Counted from the first letter of the stretch, positions 11,409 through 23,460 are shown. The stretch: DNA of 64,000 nucleotides from Tretioscincus oriximinensis (GCA_022410635.1 JAJVDF010000018.1:3844754-3908753), one strand, 5' to 3'. Numbers and translations are program-made. Notes: generated by a model from the letters alone, not told the origin.

Positions 11409-12415
11409 TAAGACATGGAATAAGCAACTTGACCCACACTGGGATTGGTTGCTTTTAATGTTCCATTCCAATCCACTGTATCTGAAGAACCCTCAGTGCT
11501 AAGGCCCTGAAATCCAGGAAACTTCCCCCCAAGTTTTGGATTTTTCAATCAAGCTTTCTGTTAGATTATTTTGGAGCAGTGCTAAGAAGGTTCCCACTTA
11601 TTACAGATCATGGGAGTGTGCCACCTGAAAGCATCCTTAGGCTGGCTTTCTTACTCTGAAGTGGGAGTTGATCTTGATGAGTGGCATTTTGCGCACTTAG
11701 TCTGATCCACACTTCATCCAATAAAGACAGAAAAAGGACAGCAGCATCTTGCTCTATGATTTATTTCAAAAAGATAGCTACCAGGCCAATGCTTTTTTAG
11801 CTACCCATTGTCTCTAGTTTCTTCTTTAATATTGAAAAAGATATTCTTTCTCACTTTAGAGTGCAGAAATTTCAATAACATTCCCTGGTAGACTAGTTCT
11901 GACACATTAAGTCATACAATATTCTTTGTAAAATTGATATTACATTNTTTTATCTCCCTATCTTATCCTTTTTAATATTTCTACAAATTGCTTTGAAGTT
12001 GGTGTCTTACTGCTTGAACTTCTCTCTTTTTTCATTCCAAAAAAGATGATGTACTCTCATCACCTCAAAAGACATGTGTGTTGTGACTATTGCTGGGCTG
12101 CAACACACAGGGTTTTTTCTTGGTATTGTCCATCCTGATTCTGCTGTTCTTTTGGTTTTCTTTTTCCAGTTCTTCTTATAATGTATACATGAATTAAATT
12201 TTGTGGAGTTGGAACAATAAAGTATGTCCTTCCTAAGTATGAACACCTAAGTTCAACTATACGAAACCTCTGTTGCCATTTCTGCTGCTTTTCACTTGGC
12301 AACAGTTAGTTCGTCCCACCGAGAACCTTCATCAGAACATCAGAAACTATTCGCTGTGTGATACCAAATATAGAACTGATTAGCTATCAAATTGTGCCAG
12401 ATGACAAATACACAT
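11409..12415. other. Unique sequence, no gene seen
   Basis: No supported gene or repeat. The overlapping minus-strand frames at 12007-12302 have no family resemblance. Confidence 0.55.
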
Positions 12416-12790
12416 CTGTTGGGTAGAAAAGTGAGAACAGACAAAGGAAAGTATTTTTTCACCCAGAGGGTCATCGGCCTGTGGAATTTACTTCCTGAAG
12501 AGTTGGTGGTAGCTAACAGCTTGGATAGTTTCAAGACAGGACTAGACAGGTTTATGGACACTAAGGGTATAAATGGATACTAAGATAGTTGTCTGGATGT
12601 AGCCTCCGGGATGAAGCAACAGGCAGGACTCTTGAAATACCATTTGCAGGGAGTCACGAACAGGAGCAGCATATTTTGCTTTCCTCTGTTCGGACTGCCC
12701 AGGTGCATCTGGTGGGCCTCTGTGTGACACAGAATGCTGGACTTGATGGGCTGTGGCCTGATCCAGTATGGCTNTTCTTATGTTCTTATG
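12416..12790 (+). mobile_element. CR1-like LINE family A, young 3' end
   Basis: This 375-bp, strongly 5'-truncated copy starts at ctgttgggtagaaaag and ends with cttcttatgttcttatg. It shares with the pieces at 1 and 17259 a set of variants not found in the other copies: agatagttgtctggatgtag, gagcagcatattttg and cttttgaaatacc or a close form. A short open frame at 12392-12583 is the last part of ORF2. Confidence 0.9.
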
Positions 12791-13838
12791 TAGTTANCTT
12801 AACACTTTGGAATGCTGATGTCTGCTGCATGCTAATTATCATAACTTATAGCATTATTCATCTGCTATCAAATAGCAAATCAGATATCAAAATTAAAATC
12901 AAGTATTGTGTACACAGATATCAGCATGTTTTAAAAACAGCACTTAAAGATGTCCAAGTTTTCCATCAACATTTGGATTTTTTTTTTAAATGTTCAGATG
13001 ATTAATTTTAAGAAGTAAATTGAATTTAACTCAAAATGTAAAGGTATTAGNAAATTGCACTGATACTTTGCATTGATATTACGTTAGTATTGCACTGATA
13101 CTTAACTGATTTGGATTCTTTGAGGACCAGGGTCTGATGGTACAGCTCCTAATGTACTATGAATTTGATCTATCAATCAATTTGGTGCTCTTCCACCACA
13201 GGACTTTAAGATTAAGGGATCACTACTAGGCTTCCAAGTAACAGATCTGCTGGAACACTCTGTCTGCTTTAGGCAGAGAGTAAAACCAATCAGGAAACTC
13301 CTGGTCAAGAAAGATTCTGCAGTCATGTTTAAAAGTGATAACTGGGTAAACTGGCATTCCCATCCAAAACAAGGAGGCATGTAATGCAGCAACACATCTC
13401 TATGTTGAAGATTAACAGTAGGTAATTTTGGTGGTGTGACAAAGTATGCACCAAAGTGCATTCCACTCTCCCTGCAAACATGTCTGAAGATTAACTTTGC
13501 AATGCTTTATGGCCCAGCCCAAAGTTTACATCAACTTCAAGGCTATGATATGGACTAATCTGGATACAGATCCCATCTATACTTCATGATCAGGATCACC
13601 AGTCTTATTAGTTTTGCACTCACTAATTCTAAATGCAAGAATGCAAAATGCAAAAATTCTGTAGTCTTGAAATTTTTGCCTAGCCCTATTTTTGAAGATA
13701 CAAGAAGTGACTCTGGGAACTATTTTTTGTGCTTGCAAAATAGCCCCAGGTATACATATAGATGTGTATGACTGTGGTAGGAAGGAGCATTAAAAAGGCT
13801 AAAAACTTGCAAATGATGCCTTCAATACCATCCCAAGG
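12791..13838. other. Unique sequence, no gene seen
   Basis: AT-rich sequence with a T run at 12978-12988. No coding, RNA or repeat feature recognised. Confidence 0.55.
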
Positions 13839-13974
13839 GTCACCAAGGGTATAAATGGATACTAGGATGGATGTCTGGATGCTGCCTCTGGGATGGAGCA
13901 ATGGGCAGTACTCCTGAAATACCCTTTGCAGGGAGTCATGAACAGGCGCATATTTTGTCTTCTTCTGTTCTTAT
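13839..13974 (+). mobile_element. CR1-like LINE family A fragment with internal deletion
   Basis: It matches the family A 3' end from gtcaccaagggtataaatgg to attttgtcttcttctgttc, then jumps directly to the last bases of the tail (ttat). About 110 bases of the 3' UTR are missing. The jump occurs at a short shared tgttctt-like sequence, consistent with a microhomology deletion. Confidence 0.78.
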
Positions 13975-16900
13975 CTCTACAACCATATGACACCATTTAT
14001 GAGCAAAGCAGATACTCCCTAGGCCACACCATTTTCTATGGATAGTGATTAAACACAAACTATGGTCTTGCATGAAAAGATGATTTGTGAGAACCAACCT
14101 GCATTTACCCAAAGAATGGATATATTGATTAATCTTGCCCATTTTCAGGATCCGTATGTAGGTTTGGTCTTCCCAATGTGCTAGCAAACATTCACTCACA
14201 ATGCGGTGGGTCTGAATGACATTTTAGCATTGGTCATCACTTCAGTCCTTGCAGAGTTCAGTTTTCTGTTTGTTTGAAACATGTTTGCAATTGAGTGAAG
14301 GCTGTTGTGTTAGTAGTAGATGGATCAAANGTGAACAGCAAATCACCACCACTTATTTTATCCTATCCATTGCCATTAACTGCTATTACCTTTTTCACCA
14401 TTCATTATTTATATTGTGGGAGGGGATGATAGCACACANGTTCATGTGTAGACTGTTTGGAAGAATAGTTATACTGTCCTATCACAGCCATTTCAAGTGA
14501 GACAGGCAGGATATCTTTAAAGGGAATGTGTAGGAAATTAAGAGCAGTTGAAGGTTTTAACTTCATCTTTTGCTCAGAAGAAATTGGTGCACTCTGTGAG
14601 ACAAGATATTTCCTTGACAGTCTGTTGCCCAATTCTGCATGATCATATTTGTATTTTCATTTAATGCTGCTTTANCTGATCACCTAGTATCTATCTACAC
14701 AGCAAAAACACACTTTTTATTTTTTTATTGTTTTCCAACCAAACATGATTGACAAAAATAAAGGTATTAATTCATACATTCANTCATAACATGAATTTGT
14801 TTCCTTTGCATATTCATATTAAAAAAAACTATCTCTAATTCCATGCTTGGTAAATATATACAATGTTCCCCTTAACCCCCCCCCCCCCAAAGAGAAGACA
14901 TTTCATCATTAAAGTACTTTACCACATGGAAAACACACTTGTAATATAGTGATATGTGCAATTATTATGAAATTTAGGCTGAATTAATGGCTTCAGCAAT
15001 ATAGATAAGGAAGAAGCATTTGTTAACTAAGCTGATCTACATCGAGATGAAAAATGAAGATAATCTATCATTCTGCAGTCACTGATTCTCCTTTTTATCC
15101 TCAGATAATTCTTGCAATGGGAACTGTGGTAAGTGAAATCTGTCTTTAAACAAATTCAGTGTCCTCGAAATATGTTAAATCAGAATATGAGGCCTTTTTA
15201 ATATGTTTTTTAAAGAACCAGCTCACAGTCTCTGTTGGCATCTTATAATGATGTATGAGCCCTATGCTGATCATAAATACTTATGAAAGTCCTTCAAGAG
15301 CCACAATTTGCATAGCTGTAACATCTCATAAATAATTCTGTGTGCAAGTGTTTAATGATTTGACCTATATTGTGCTGTGATTTCACTTCTTATTTATGGA
15401 AATTAAGGCCATCACAACAAATGCATGCCCATCCCTGCTGTATGGTCAAGGTACGGATGCTCTAGATGGCAGCTAATTCAAACATTTATGACTTTATTAT
15501 ATCAATAACATCCATATCAGTATTCAGTAACAATATTATCCATAAGATTCTCCCCTGCTAATTGTTGCAAGTAAGTTTCTTCATTTTTCAGAACTCAGAT
15601 CAGCCATAGTCATCTTGGTGGCTTTAAAAGAACTAACAGGTACTAGTTCTAATTGTACAAGACAGCTATACTATAGGTGTGCATGAACTGACTCACTTTG
15701 GTAAGCCCATTTAGTATGGGCTTCCTGGATCTATTTTACACTGGGCCAAAAGGGGCAGTTGAACCAGTTCAACTGAAGGCTGAAGGAATAAGTCAATCCT
15801 TTTTCTAAGCCCAGAACACTAGAATGCATTTTTGTTATTTCACTTTGAAGTCTGCTTTGCATGGCTATTCATTCCTTCATCTGTTCACATGAAACTGTTG
15901 GTAATGGCTGTGGAAACTTCTGTTGGCTTCTTCTCAACCTTATTTTTCATGGAAACAGGAAAAGCCCTGCCTTTTCTCCCTATCCCTATCTTTTCCAAGN
16001 TTGTAAACTGCCTTTTTTCATGTTCCACAATCTCCAAAGCCTCACGGGCATCAAATCAGTGTTAGAGATTGCAGCATGTGGAAGTTAGTGTTCTTACCCT
16101 ACCTCTAAAGCTGTTTAGAAATGAATTTATTTGTCTTTAATGTGCATTACATGTGCACTTAGGGATGTTAAACATTCTACATAACTCCACTGGGGAACAC
16201 AATATTGGAACACAAGATGAATAGCATATGGTTAGGAAAGAGTGTATGGAGTTCTTGGGGCTTTTTAATCTAACTTTTCCAGAGCCAGAAAGGTGAGTGT
16301 GAAGCCAATGTCAGAAAATGAACTAAATGTTATTCATAGCTAATGCTATCCATAGCTAGTGCAGTGTTCTAGCACTTGGGTGATTTTACCTCATTAACAA
16401 ACTTATTAGGACTCTCCCTTCCACATGCTGGCATGTGCAGAACTGCATTGTCTGTTAATTACTAGCTCACTGCAATTGGTGTTTCTCAGGAGCGGGTAGC
16501 AATTCAGATGTAGTAAACAGACTGAGCTTTTAGCATTGCTACATATGGGAAGTTAGCAATTTGATGCAAGTCACTACTGATATTGCTTACACTAAACAGC
16601 TCTAGTTTTCAGATGGGCTTTCTCTTCTTTCTTTCTTTCTTTTTTCCGAAGCCCTACCTGGTCCTACCAGACTAGCTTTTGAAAGTAAACTCTTCTATGA
16701 AGTGATTACTCTTCCCTGATTAATTCCCATCTATACTAGGGAGTATACATAATTGAAATTGTACTATAATGATCAAAGCAAATAGAGGGAGTAGTAGGGA
16801 AAATAGAATGGAATTTCTTGACATTCTGCTATGCTTTTTAGTATGAGGAGTAGACTGTGAGGAATCTATATCCTTCCTACATTCTCAGCTGTAATAAAAT

Positions 16901-17258
16901 CTATAGCCAAAAGGTTATGATGCTTTTTGTGAAAAACTCCTTTGGGAAACCATAGATTTTAGAGCTGCTGATAAGCTATAATTAATTTCTGAGGAATTAA
17001 ATTTCAGCTCATCCAAGGGCAAGAGACAATTTTTCAAAACAATGTTACTTTTATTACCAAGGGAAATATAACAAGGAACTCCATNAAATATCTAATTCCG
17101 ACATAATGTTAGTGCATAAACACCCACACATACACATGTGCACAGAATGTGATCATGGGTGCTATCTGTCCAATATTTCTACTTTCCAAAGTCCACAATA
17201 GTTTTTTCCCCAAAATCTAAATTAAATATCTTGTGTCCAGTTGGCTAGCAGCCCAGAC
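13975..17258. other. Unique sequence, no gene seen
   Basis: About 3.3 kb without a supported feature. It has low-complexity spots (C run 14876-14888; CTTT run 16626-16648) but no long frame with a family signature and no match to the repeats elsewhere in the window. Confidence 0.6.
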
Positions 17259-17461
17259 ATAAGAACATAAGAAGAGCCATACTGGATCAGGCCACAGCCC
17301 ATCGAGTCCAGCATTCTGTGTCACACAAAGGCCCACCAGATGCACCTGGGCAGTCCGAACAGAGGTAAGCAAAATATGCTGCTCCTGTTCGTGACTCCCT
17401 GCAAATGGTATTTCAAAAGTCCTGCCTGTTGCTCCATCCCGGAGGCTACATCCAGACAACT
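17259..17461 (-). mobile_element. CR1-like LINE family A, short young 3' fragment
   Basis: A 203-bp piece containing only the 3' UTR and the ataagaacataagaagagcc tail (minus orientation). Its 5' truncation falls at catccagacaact, followed by an N at 17462. It differs from bases 1-131 of the window at two sites only. Confidence 0.9.
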
Positions 17462-18096
17462 NACTGATGTCTGCAGATCACACTTCTATTGGGGACTATT
17501 AGTCATGCAGTAACTGTATCCTACAGTATATTTGGACTGAGTGAGACATCACTGGCATCTATTATAACTTTTCAATTTTTACAGCTAAGGAGATATTTTC
17601 TCCTCTCCTGTCAATCATATCTCAGGGGCAGTGGCCAAACATATGGTTCTCATTAATAATCTAACCTACCATCTGTTGCTATGTGTCAATAGAAGATCAC
17701 ATTATTTGTAGTAACATTTGGATTTTAACCTATCCTTCCACCTTTCAGATCCTAAGTCAGTTTACAAAGTAATTAATAAAAGAACGTACATCACCCAAAC
17801 ATTGTATGAACACAAGCTGCAATAATAAACAGCCAAATGCCTAAAGTCAATGGAAAGTTCTCAGCACAAATATGATGGAATTAGGGTTTCTATAGGTGGG
17901 TAACTGAGTTAGTCTTGATCAAGGATCATTGCTTCTATTAGAAACATTGATCGTGGCTTTCACATCCAATATGAGTCACATAATAGTTTCATGTGTGTAT
18001 TAAAATAATGCTGCACTTGCAACTACATGCAGATGGAATAGGATGAAGATAAAGGAAGAACAATCCCTAAAAGGTATAGAGAGACACAAGGAAGAA
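17462..18096. other. Mostly unique; possible old SINE/LINE tail
   Basis: No gene. Around 17728-17780, tatccttccacctttcagat followed by cagtttacaaagtaattaat resembles the inverted tail of an old SINE or LINE, but the match is too weak to name. Confidence 0.4.
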
Positions 18097-18217
18097 GTTT
18101 TTGCCTTCTTCTGTTCCAGACTGCCCAGGTGCAATTGGTGGACAACTGTGTGAATCAAAATGCTGGACTAGATAGGCTCCAGCCCAATTCAGCAGAGCTC
18201 CTCTTATGTTCTTATGT
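18097..18217 (+). mobile_element. CR1-like LINE family A, terminal 3' fragment
   Basis: It begins with ttttgccttcttctgttcc and runs through tgctggactagatagg to the cttatgttcttatg tail. The piece at 55732-55848 starts at the same point, so these two define a related subgroup with gccttcttctgttcc in place of gctttcctctgttcgg. Confidence 0.85.
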
Positions 18218-19253
18218 AAAGCACTGGAGGTTATATTAGCAGCAAGTGTACTAGGAGCTAACTTTTGCATGCTCATGTGAAATAATGTTATAATCAGTTG
18301 TTATTTGTTTTGCTGTAGTTGGATAGTTGTTGGGAATTGGAGCCAATGAACCTGGAGGTCCCTTCCAACTGTATGGCTCTATAATGAATTTAAGTCAGTG
18401 CTTTATTCTAGAATATCCAGTCATAATGAAAGAAATGTAATTCCAGCAGTGGAGAAGATGCCTTTCCTCCTTCCATATATACGCAAATGTATACCCAAAC
18501 CTGCCCTTTCCAGGTCTCCCTACAAAAANTAGGCAGAGGGAGATTAATCATAAAGTGGTGTCCATTCCTTTTCTCATCAACTGTGACCTCCCTATTCCCC
18601 TTCCTCATGGCTGATATTTGCAAAACTGTTCTTGCAAAAGTATTAGCATTGGAAATACATGTCTAATTGCAGTTCTCACATCTGGTAGCTTTTGCTGTTT
18701 GAAAAAGCACGAAAGCTTTTTTTTTCTCTCTCTGTCTTTTTTTTTTCAGAGGAATTGCTACATTCGACATCACTTTAACTCTGGTTATTGACCAGGGCTA
18801 GTTTCCAGCCCTGCCTTTCTCCANTCCAGAGATGACTGCTGTCTTTTCCCCCAAAAGTATTCCACTTCTCTGGCCTTAGTGGGGTCAGAAAAATCTAATT
18901 TTAGTAGAAGGAAAAAGAGACAGAACTGAGTTCAAATTTAATCTCTTTACCTCCCAGACAAGACAAAATGTTCCAGTGGAGTCCTGGCCACTGTTTCTTT
19001 TTCTTGTCAGCTATGCCTAAAGTGTCTTCACCTTCTAGAGTTATTCTTCTGAGAGCAACTTATTCCTCCATCATCCCCTTTCTCATCTCTTGGGCAGGAT
19101 TCAGATAGTCAAGAAATAGGCATTCAGAGAAGCAGAAGGCTTGAAATCTACTACCTCCAATCTGATGCTAACCCAGCAATGAGTGTCTTATCATCCTTCC
19201 AAATAGATTTGGATGCATTTTTCACACACAGCTACTTTACCCCTTCATAAAAG
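18218..19253. other. Mostly unique; small CR1 family B scrap
   Basis: Within this stretch, 18345-18382 (gagccaatgaacctggaggt, then cccttccaactgtatggctc) is a scrap of the CR1 family B 3' end. T-rich runs occur at 18717-18750. Nothing else is supported. Confidence 0.55.
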
Positions 19254-19600
19254 TCCAGCAAAGGGGCTAGTAGCACTTTGAGACTAACAGGAGAAAACAT
19301 CTACTTCTTCAGATGTTGAGGGACTAAAGTCAGGATCAGGTGTTTATAGAAAACTGTGTACCCCATTTGCTTTGAGACTAACAGGAGAAAACATCTACTT
19401 CTTCAGATGTTGAGGGACTAAAGTCAGGATCAGGTATTTATAGAAAACTGTGTACCCCATTTGCTTTGAGACTAACAGGAGAAAACATCTACTTCTTTAG
19501 ATGTTGAGGGACTAAAGTCAGGATCAGGTATTTATAGAAAACTGTGTACCCCATTTGCTGGACTTTCTACTAGACTAATATGGCTATTATTCTGAAATTG
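19254..19600 (+). repeat. Repeat R copy with exact triplication of a 94-bp unit
   Basis: Three consecutive 94-base units (19277-19370, 19371-19464, 19465-19558) each run from tttgagactaacaggagaaa to ctgtgtaccccatttgc. They differ from each other at one or two bases. The outer edges form a short inverted pair: gtccagcaaa on the left and tttgctggac on the right. The flanking tctactagactaatatggct matches the flank of the copy at 49421-49460. The array contains no gene. The low divergence implies recent tandem amplification inside a dispersed element. Confidence 0.92.
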
Positions 19601-20420
19601 ACTGCCTTTCATAAAAGTAATGGATTGACAAGTATTGTGAAAAAGGCATTGTGTGTGTTTTAAAAAGGTTGATTATGTGTTATATATTAAACATATTGAT
19701 AATCTGCTTCTCATAAATCCCCAGCATAACTGCCAAAGGAAGAAAGAAGAAAAACATACCTAACATTCTGAGCTACTGTTTTATTTGCGTTTTAACAGCT
19801 TTCATGAAACAAAGATCAAGCTTGCATAACACAAAAGAGAAGCTCTGTCTGAAAGTAATTGAAGATGCGTAAATGTCAAAGGCAACAAATTCACCACNCC
19901 TTGCAGGTAACGTCCCTTTGAATGAAATAGTTCTCCTGCAACATTATACACATCTTTTCCTATTAAGGTGATTGTGCTACCACATTAAGGATAGCAGCAT
20001 AAATAGTGTGCTCTTTTCTATCCTCTTANCACCTTGTCCTACCTAAACAGGATTTCTTTTTTAATCATCTTTTTATTACATTAGAAATAAAACAACATTT
20101 TGTTTGAACATTTTCCTAGCAATATCCCAATCCTTCCTCTCTGCCTGCCATTGTTGTCACTAGTCCATGCTATTGTATATACCACATTGCAATTGATTTT
20201 GGAAGACAGATGACACACTGACGGTAACTGAGAAGGATGCATGCAATTAGTTCTAGCTTTATGCAACAATGGGTCATGGAACACATGCTCAAGGGGGAAT
20301 TTAAATATTTTCTTTGGTTTTCCAAAAGTGTGTTTTGATTTTCAGTCTTCTGGTGATTATAACATGTGCAGCAGTCATGTTTGGAGGCTTAGGAGATGGG
20401 ATAGAGGAAAATTTATTATT
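19601..20420. other. Unique sequence, no gene seen
   Basis: No supported gene or known repeat. Two short overlapping frames near 20241-20429 show no family resemblance. Confidence 0.5.
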
Positions 20421-21035
20421 GCATCATAGAATCACAGGCCCCATCCCCATGTACCTTATCCAGCACAGTCGACATGGCCTCAGATTTAGTCTGCCCCCTC
20501 CCCCCCAATGGTGGGCCATCTATGCAAGTTCCATGGAATAGGTGCTTTCCCTGCACATTTCGAAGTTACGTGGAAAAACCGATTCCATGGGGCCACTTCC
20601 AAGCCCCCTATGGAGATGCCACAAAACCCTGCCATGCTGCTGGATGCAAAATCGTGCGAGATTTTGGTTCAGCAGCCAATGAGGAAGCCTGCGTGTGCGA
20701 TTCACTTCATTGCAACGCACATATCCCAGATGCTTGCATGGTGGCAGCGTGCTCCTCATGAGTAGGGTGCCGTTGTCATTGTGCATTGAAGAAGCATTCT
20801 TGAGGAGTGGGTGCAGAGTAGGTATGTGGGGATGGGGCCATAGACTTTGAAGGGACCTCCAGGGTCCTTGGGTCCAATCCCTTGCTCAATGGAGGATTCA
20901 CTAAACCATCCCAGACAGATGGCTGTCCAGCCTCTGTTTGAAGACTTCCAGCAAGGGAGAACTCCCCTGTTCCACTGGTTTATCACCCTTACTGTAAGAA
21001 ATATTTTTTTATATCTAACCTAGCCTCAATGTATC
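20421..21035 (-). mobile_element. CR1-like LINE family B 3' end, split by a DNA element
   Basis: On the minus strand, 20842-21035 reads as the end of CR1 family B (inverted forms of gatgaccctggaggtccctt and catctgtctgggatggttta). Its last 8-mers continue at 20421-20433 (catcatagaatca) on the far side of a 403-bp insertion. The two halves rejoin without a gap, which supports nesting and sets the order: LINE first, DNA element second. Confidence 0.85.
20437..20839. mobile_element. 403-bp MITE nested in CR1
   Basis: The left terminus ggccccatccccatgtacct (20437-20456) pairs with the inverted right terminus 20820-20839 at 18 of 20 positions. The interior is GC-richer than its surroundings, with several CpG-containing words, and gives overlapping frames in three phases, which is chance in a compositionally biased stretch. 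No transposase is present. It is probably a hAT-like non-autonomous element; the target duplication is unclear because the host site is itself an 8-mer repeat. Confidence 0.8.
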
Positions 21036-21553
21036 ATTAGCCTTGATGTAAGTTAATTGTGGCACATAATGAATAATTCCACATTGCATCAAAACCTGAT
21101 TTGATGCCCACTGTGACTGGTCACATTTGCCTTGAGCAGGAAAATATAAAAATAACAATGAGACTTTAATAAGATTCTCCCAAATCCACATGACATTGTC
21201 TTAAGATCTACAGGGGGAGGCCCTTCAGTTTGCACCTTCACTCTTGGTAGAAAAGGACCTGAGAAGTGGGGATAGGCCTTTCTATTGAGGTGTATCAATC
21301 ACCATCATTGTATTCATTTAGAAAATCTTTGAAGATGCATCTCTTTAACCTGGCCTGTTGTTTTTCATATTAATTACATATCTTGTTTTATTGTTAGCTT
21401 CTCTGAGACCTTGAAGCAAAGGAATTGGTTCTGAAAGTTGACCATTTCTTGTGCTTTGCTTAATGACTCTAGACAACTGGTAACCCTAATGAATTATCTG
21501 TGCTGCTCCAGTGAATCTGCACTGTGCTGGCAGAGGGTAGCATGCATCATGCA
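21036..21553. other. Unique sequence, no gene seen
   Basis: No supported feature between the family B tail and the SINE at 21554. Confidence 0.5.
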
Positions 21554-21825
21554 GAGTGGAAACCAGTTTGGTGTAATGGTTAGAGCATTGGACTCACATC
21601 TGGTAGTCTCCTGGTTCAATTCCCCACTCTTCCATGAAAGCCAGCTGGGTGACCTTGGGCCAGTCACAGTTCTTTAGAACTCTCACAGCCCCACCTACTT
21701 CACAGAGTGTCTGTGGTGGAGAAAGCAACAAAAGCTGTGTGCACCATCCTATGGTTGGCCACCCTGAGAACTTCGGNTNTAGGGCGGGATTTAAGTATAA
21801 ATAAATAAATAAATAAATAATAAAG
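21554..21825 (+). mobile_element. Full-length tRNA-derived SINE
   Basis: The head contains an A-box-like tggtgtaatggttagagc and a B box ggttcaattcc at 21613-21623, the internal RNA polymerase III promoter typical of tRNA-derived SINEs. The body has ccagctgggtgaccttgggc and cacctacttcacagagtg. The tail differs from the Sauria type at 3675 and ends in gggcgggatttaagtataaa and AAAT repeats. About 270 bases in total, a normal SINE length. Two N calls lie at 21777 and 21779. Confidence 0.9.
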
Positions 21826-22211
21826 TTCTCAGAAGTGGTGGCTCCCTTGAGAGGTGAGTTTGTACCTCAGATCTGCATGGTGCCTTTGTTTGCCCATGTA
21901 TATCCTGCCCATGACCGTAGTACTCACTGTTTGATTGTGACAAATTGATTTGGTTAGAGAAAAGAAAATATCCCCATCTGTTCACAAAATGGAATTTTTT
22001 ACATATAAGAACAGCAAGAAACAAAGTATGGAGGGTATTTAGAGAAAATATGCTTTACAGTGTACCTTCCTTGGGGTATTCGTAATATCAACAGCCAAGG
22101 CTTCATATGTTGCCAAAAAACATACCTTGTTCTATCAAATTGCACATTGATCTATGTTTTTCTCATTTGTGTTCCATAGTAATGGTTACTAAAAACGCGT
22201 CTTTTGTAAGC

Positions 22212-22263
22212 CATGATCATTTTAATTATTTATTTATTTATTTACTTATTTATTTATTTATTT
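22212..22263. repeat. (ATTT)n microsatellite
   Basis: A run of TTTA/ATTT units with one interruption (ttactt). It may be the residue of an old inverted SINE tail. Confidence 0.9.
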
Positions 22264-23378
22264 TGTAATAATAGCTAACACAGCATCAGGAGTGAAAACG
22301 CATCTCCCCAGGCAGCAGGGTGTCAGAGTCTAACAGCGGTATAGAAGAAAACGAATGCAGAGTGGCTTGTAAACAAGGAGGGATAGCTCATCACAAAGAA
22401 ACACAAAAGCAGCCTTAATTACAGTTCTTGCTCAGGCTGTTAATTGGTTGGGATGCACCAGGCTCCCTGCATAGCCTCTGTGATCTACCTAATCATGCTT
22501 GCGGATTCATAACAAGCCAGGCAGCTGCTGGCAGAGAAGCGTTGGTTTTTCTCACCCCACTTTTCTCTCTAATCTCGAATTGTAGCAGCTTCAAAGGTCA
22601 AGTATATCCTTTATTAACTCCCAGCTTGCAGAGCTCAAGACACCTTTGTGCCGCTTGGCATTTGGGGACTGCAGGAAGGAAAGTTAAATGGATGTGGAGA
22701 AGAGTAGCATCAGGATTAGAACTGGGAATCTCTTCCATTCTTAGTGTATATAAAGTAAAAAGCATGATTTCTCCATGCTTAACTCAGATATGTTGCTTAG
22801 AATCAAGGAGAAGGCAAGAAAGAATTTTGTTACATCTTCATTACACCACAAAACCAGCAATGTTTCACCCATCAACTTTTAAGAGTAGAATTCTACATCC
22901 AGGTATCATAAAAGCAGTATCAAACCATCTCTTCATTTCCTAGTGGACATGGCTTTTTGGGGTGCAGATGAGGAAAAGCACTCAAATCCGTAGTGCCCTT
23001 CATTTCTCTTTTTAAAAAAGAGATGCAATTTTCTATGCATGGTAGGAAGACACTGATCAGGATTGGAGATGCCTTTCTGAAGGATAGGCAGAGGCATGGG
23101 TGGAGGGAGGGATGGGGCAAGGGAGGGAGGGACAGAGTGGCTAGAGAGGTGGATATGGAAAGGAAGGGAGGGAGTGGGTGGTGGAATAGATGGGGGCAAG
23201 AGGGAAAGGCTAGAGACTGTTGCATTACTACCACCACTCAGTTTAAATAGATTTGTTGAAATTCAGCAATTTTATCTGATGATTTTCTCCTTCTAAGACT
23301 TCTTCTAAACTCTCTGGTCCACATTATGGACCTATTCTAGATCTCCTTTTCCCTACAAAGAAACCAGTTCTGTTAATA
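22264..23378. other. Repeat-free stretch, then GA-rich tract
   Basis: 22390-22560 is compositionally balanced, holds homeodomain-like words (ttaattacag, gttaattggtt) and lies beside the longest non-repeat frame of the window (171 codons, 22428-22943), which I do not accept as a gene. 23085-23210 is a G/A-rich tract (gggagggagg units). No transposon was recognised. Confidence 0.45.
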
Positions 23379-23460
23379 TATACTGCTCAAAACAATTAAG
23401 GGAACACTTTAACATAACATGTAATGTTAAAGTGTTCCCTTAATTGTTTTGAGCAGTATA
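23379..23460. mobile_element. 82-bp palindromic MITE, copy 1
   Basis: Arms beginning tatactgctcaaaacaatta and ending taattgttttgagcagtata are perfectly complementary over about 36 bases, with a small central loop around acatgtaat. TA at both edges would fit a Tc1/mariner-type target site. The same 82-bp element occurs at 41890-41971. Its length is far below that needed for a transposase. Confidence 0.88.

Noticed and set aside
19277..19558. Regular repeats that might suggest a CRISPR-like array
   Set aside because: The units are contiguous 94-mers with no variable spacers, and the genome is vertebrate.
20474..20786. Overlapping frames on both strands (20474-20765 plus, 20520-20786 minus)
   Set aside because: They lie wholly inside the MITE at 20437-20839 and arise from its low stop-codon composition.
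21554..21625. tRNA-like head with A and B boxes
   Set aside because: It is the promoter of a SINE; the sequence does not fold as a complete tRNA and runs into a SINE body.
22428..22943. 171-codon open frame on the plus strand
   Set aside because: No domain, no codon pattern I can trust, no splice or promoter context, and it is about the length expected once by chance in six frames of 64 kb.
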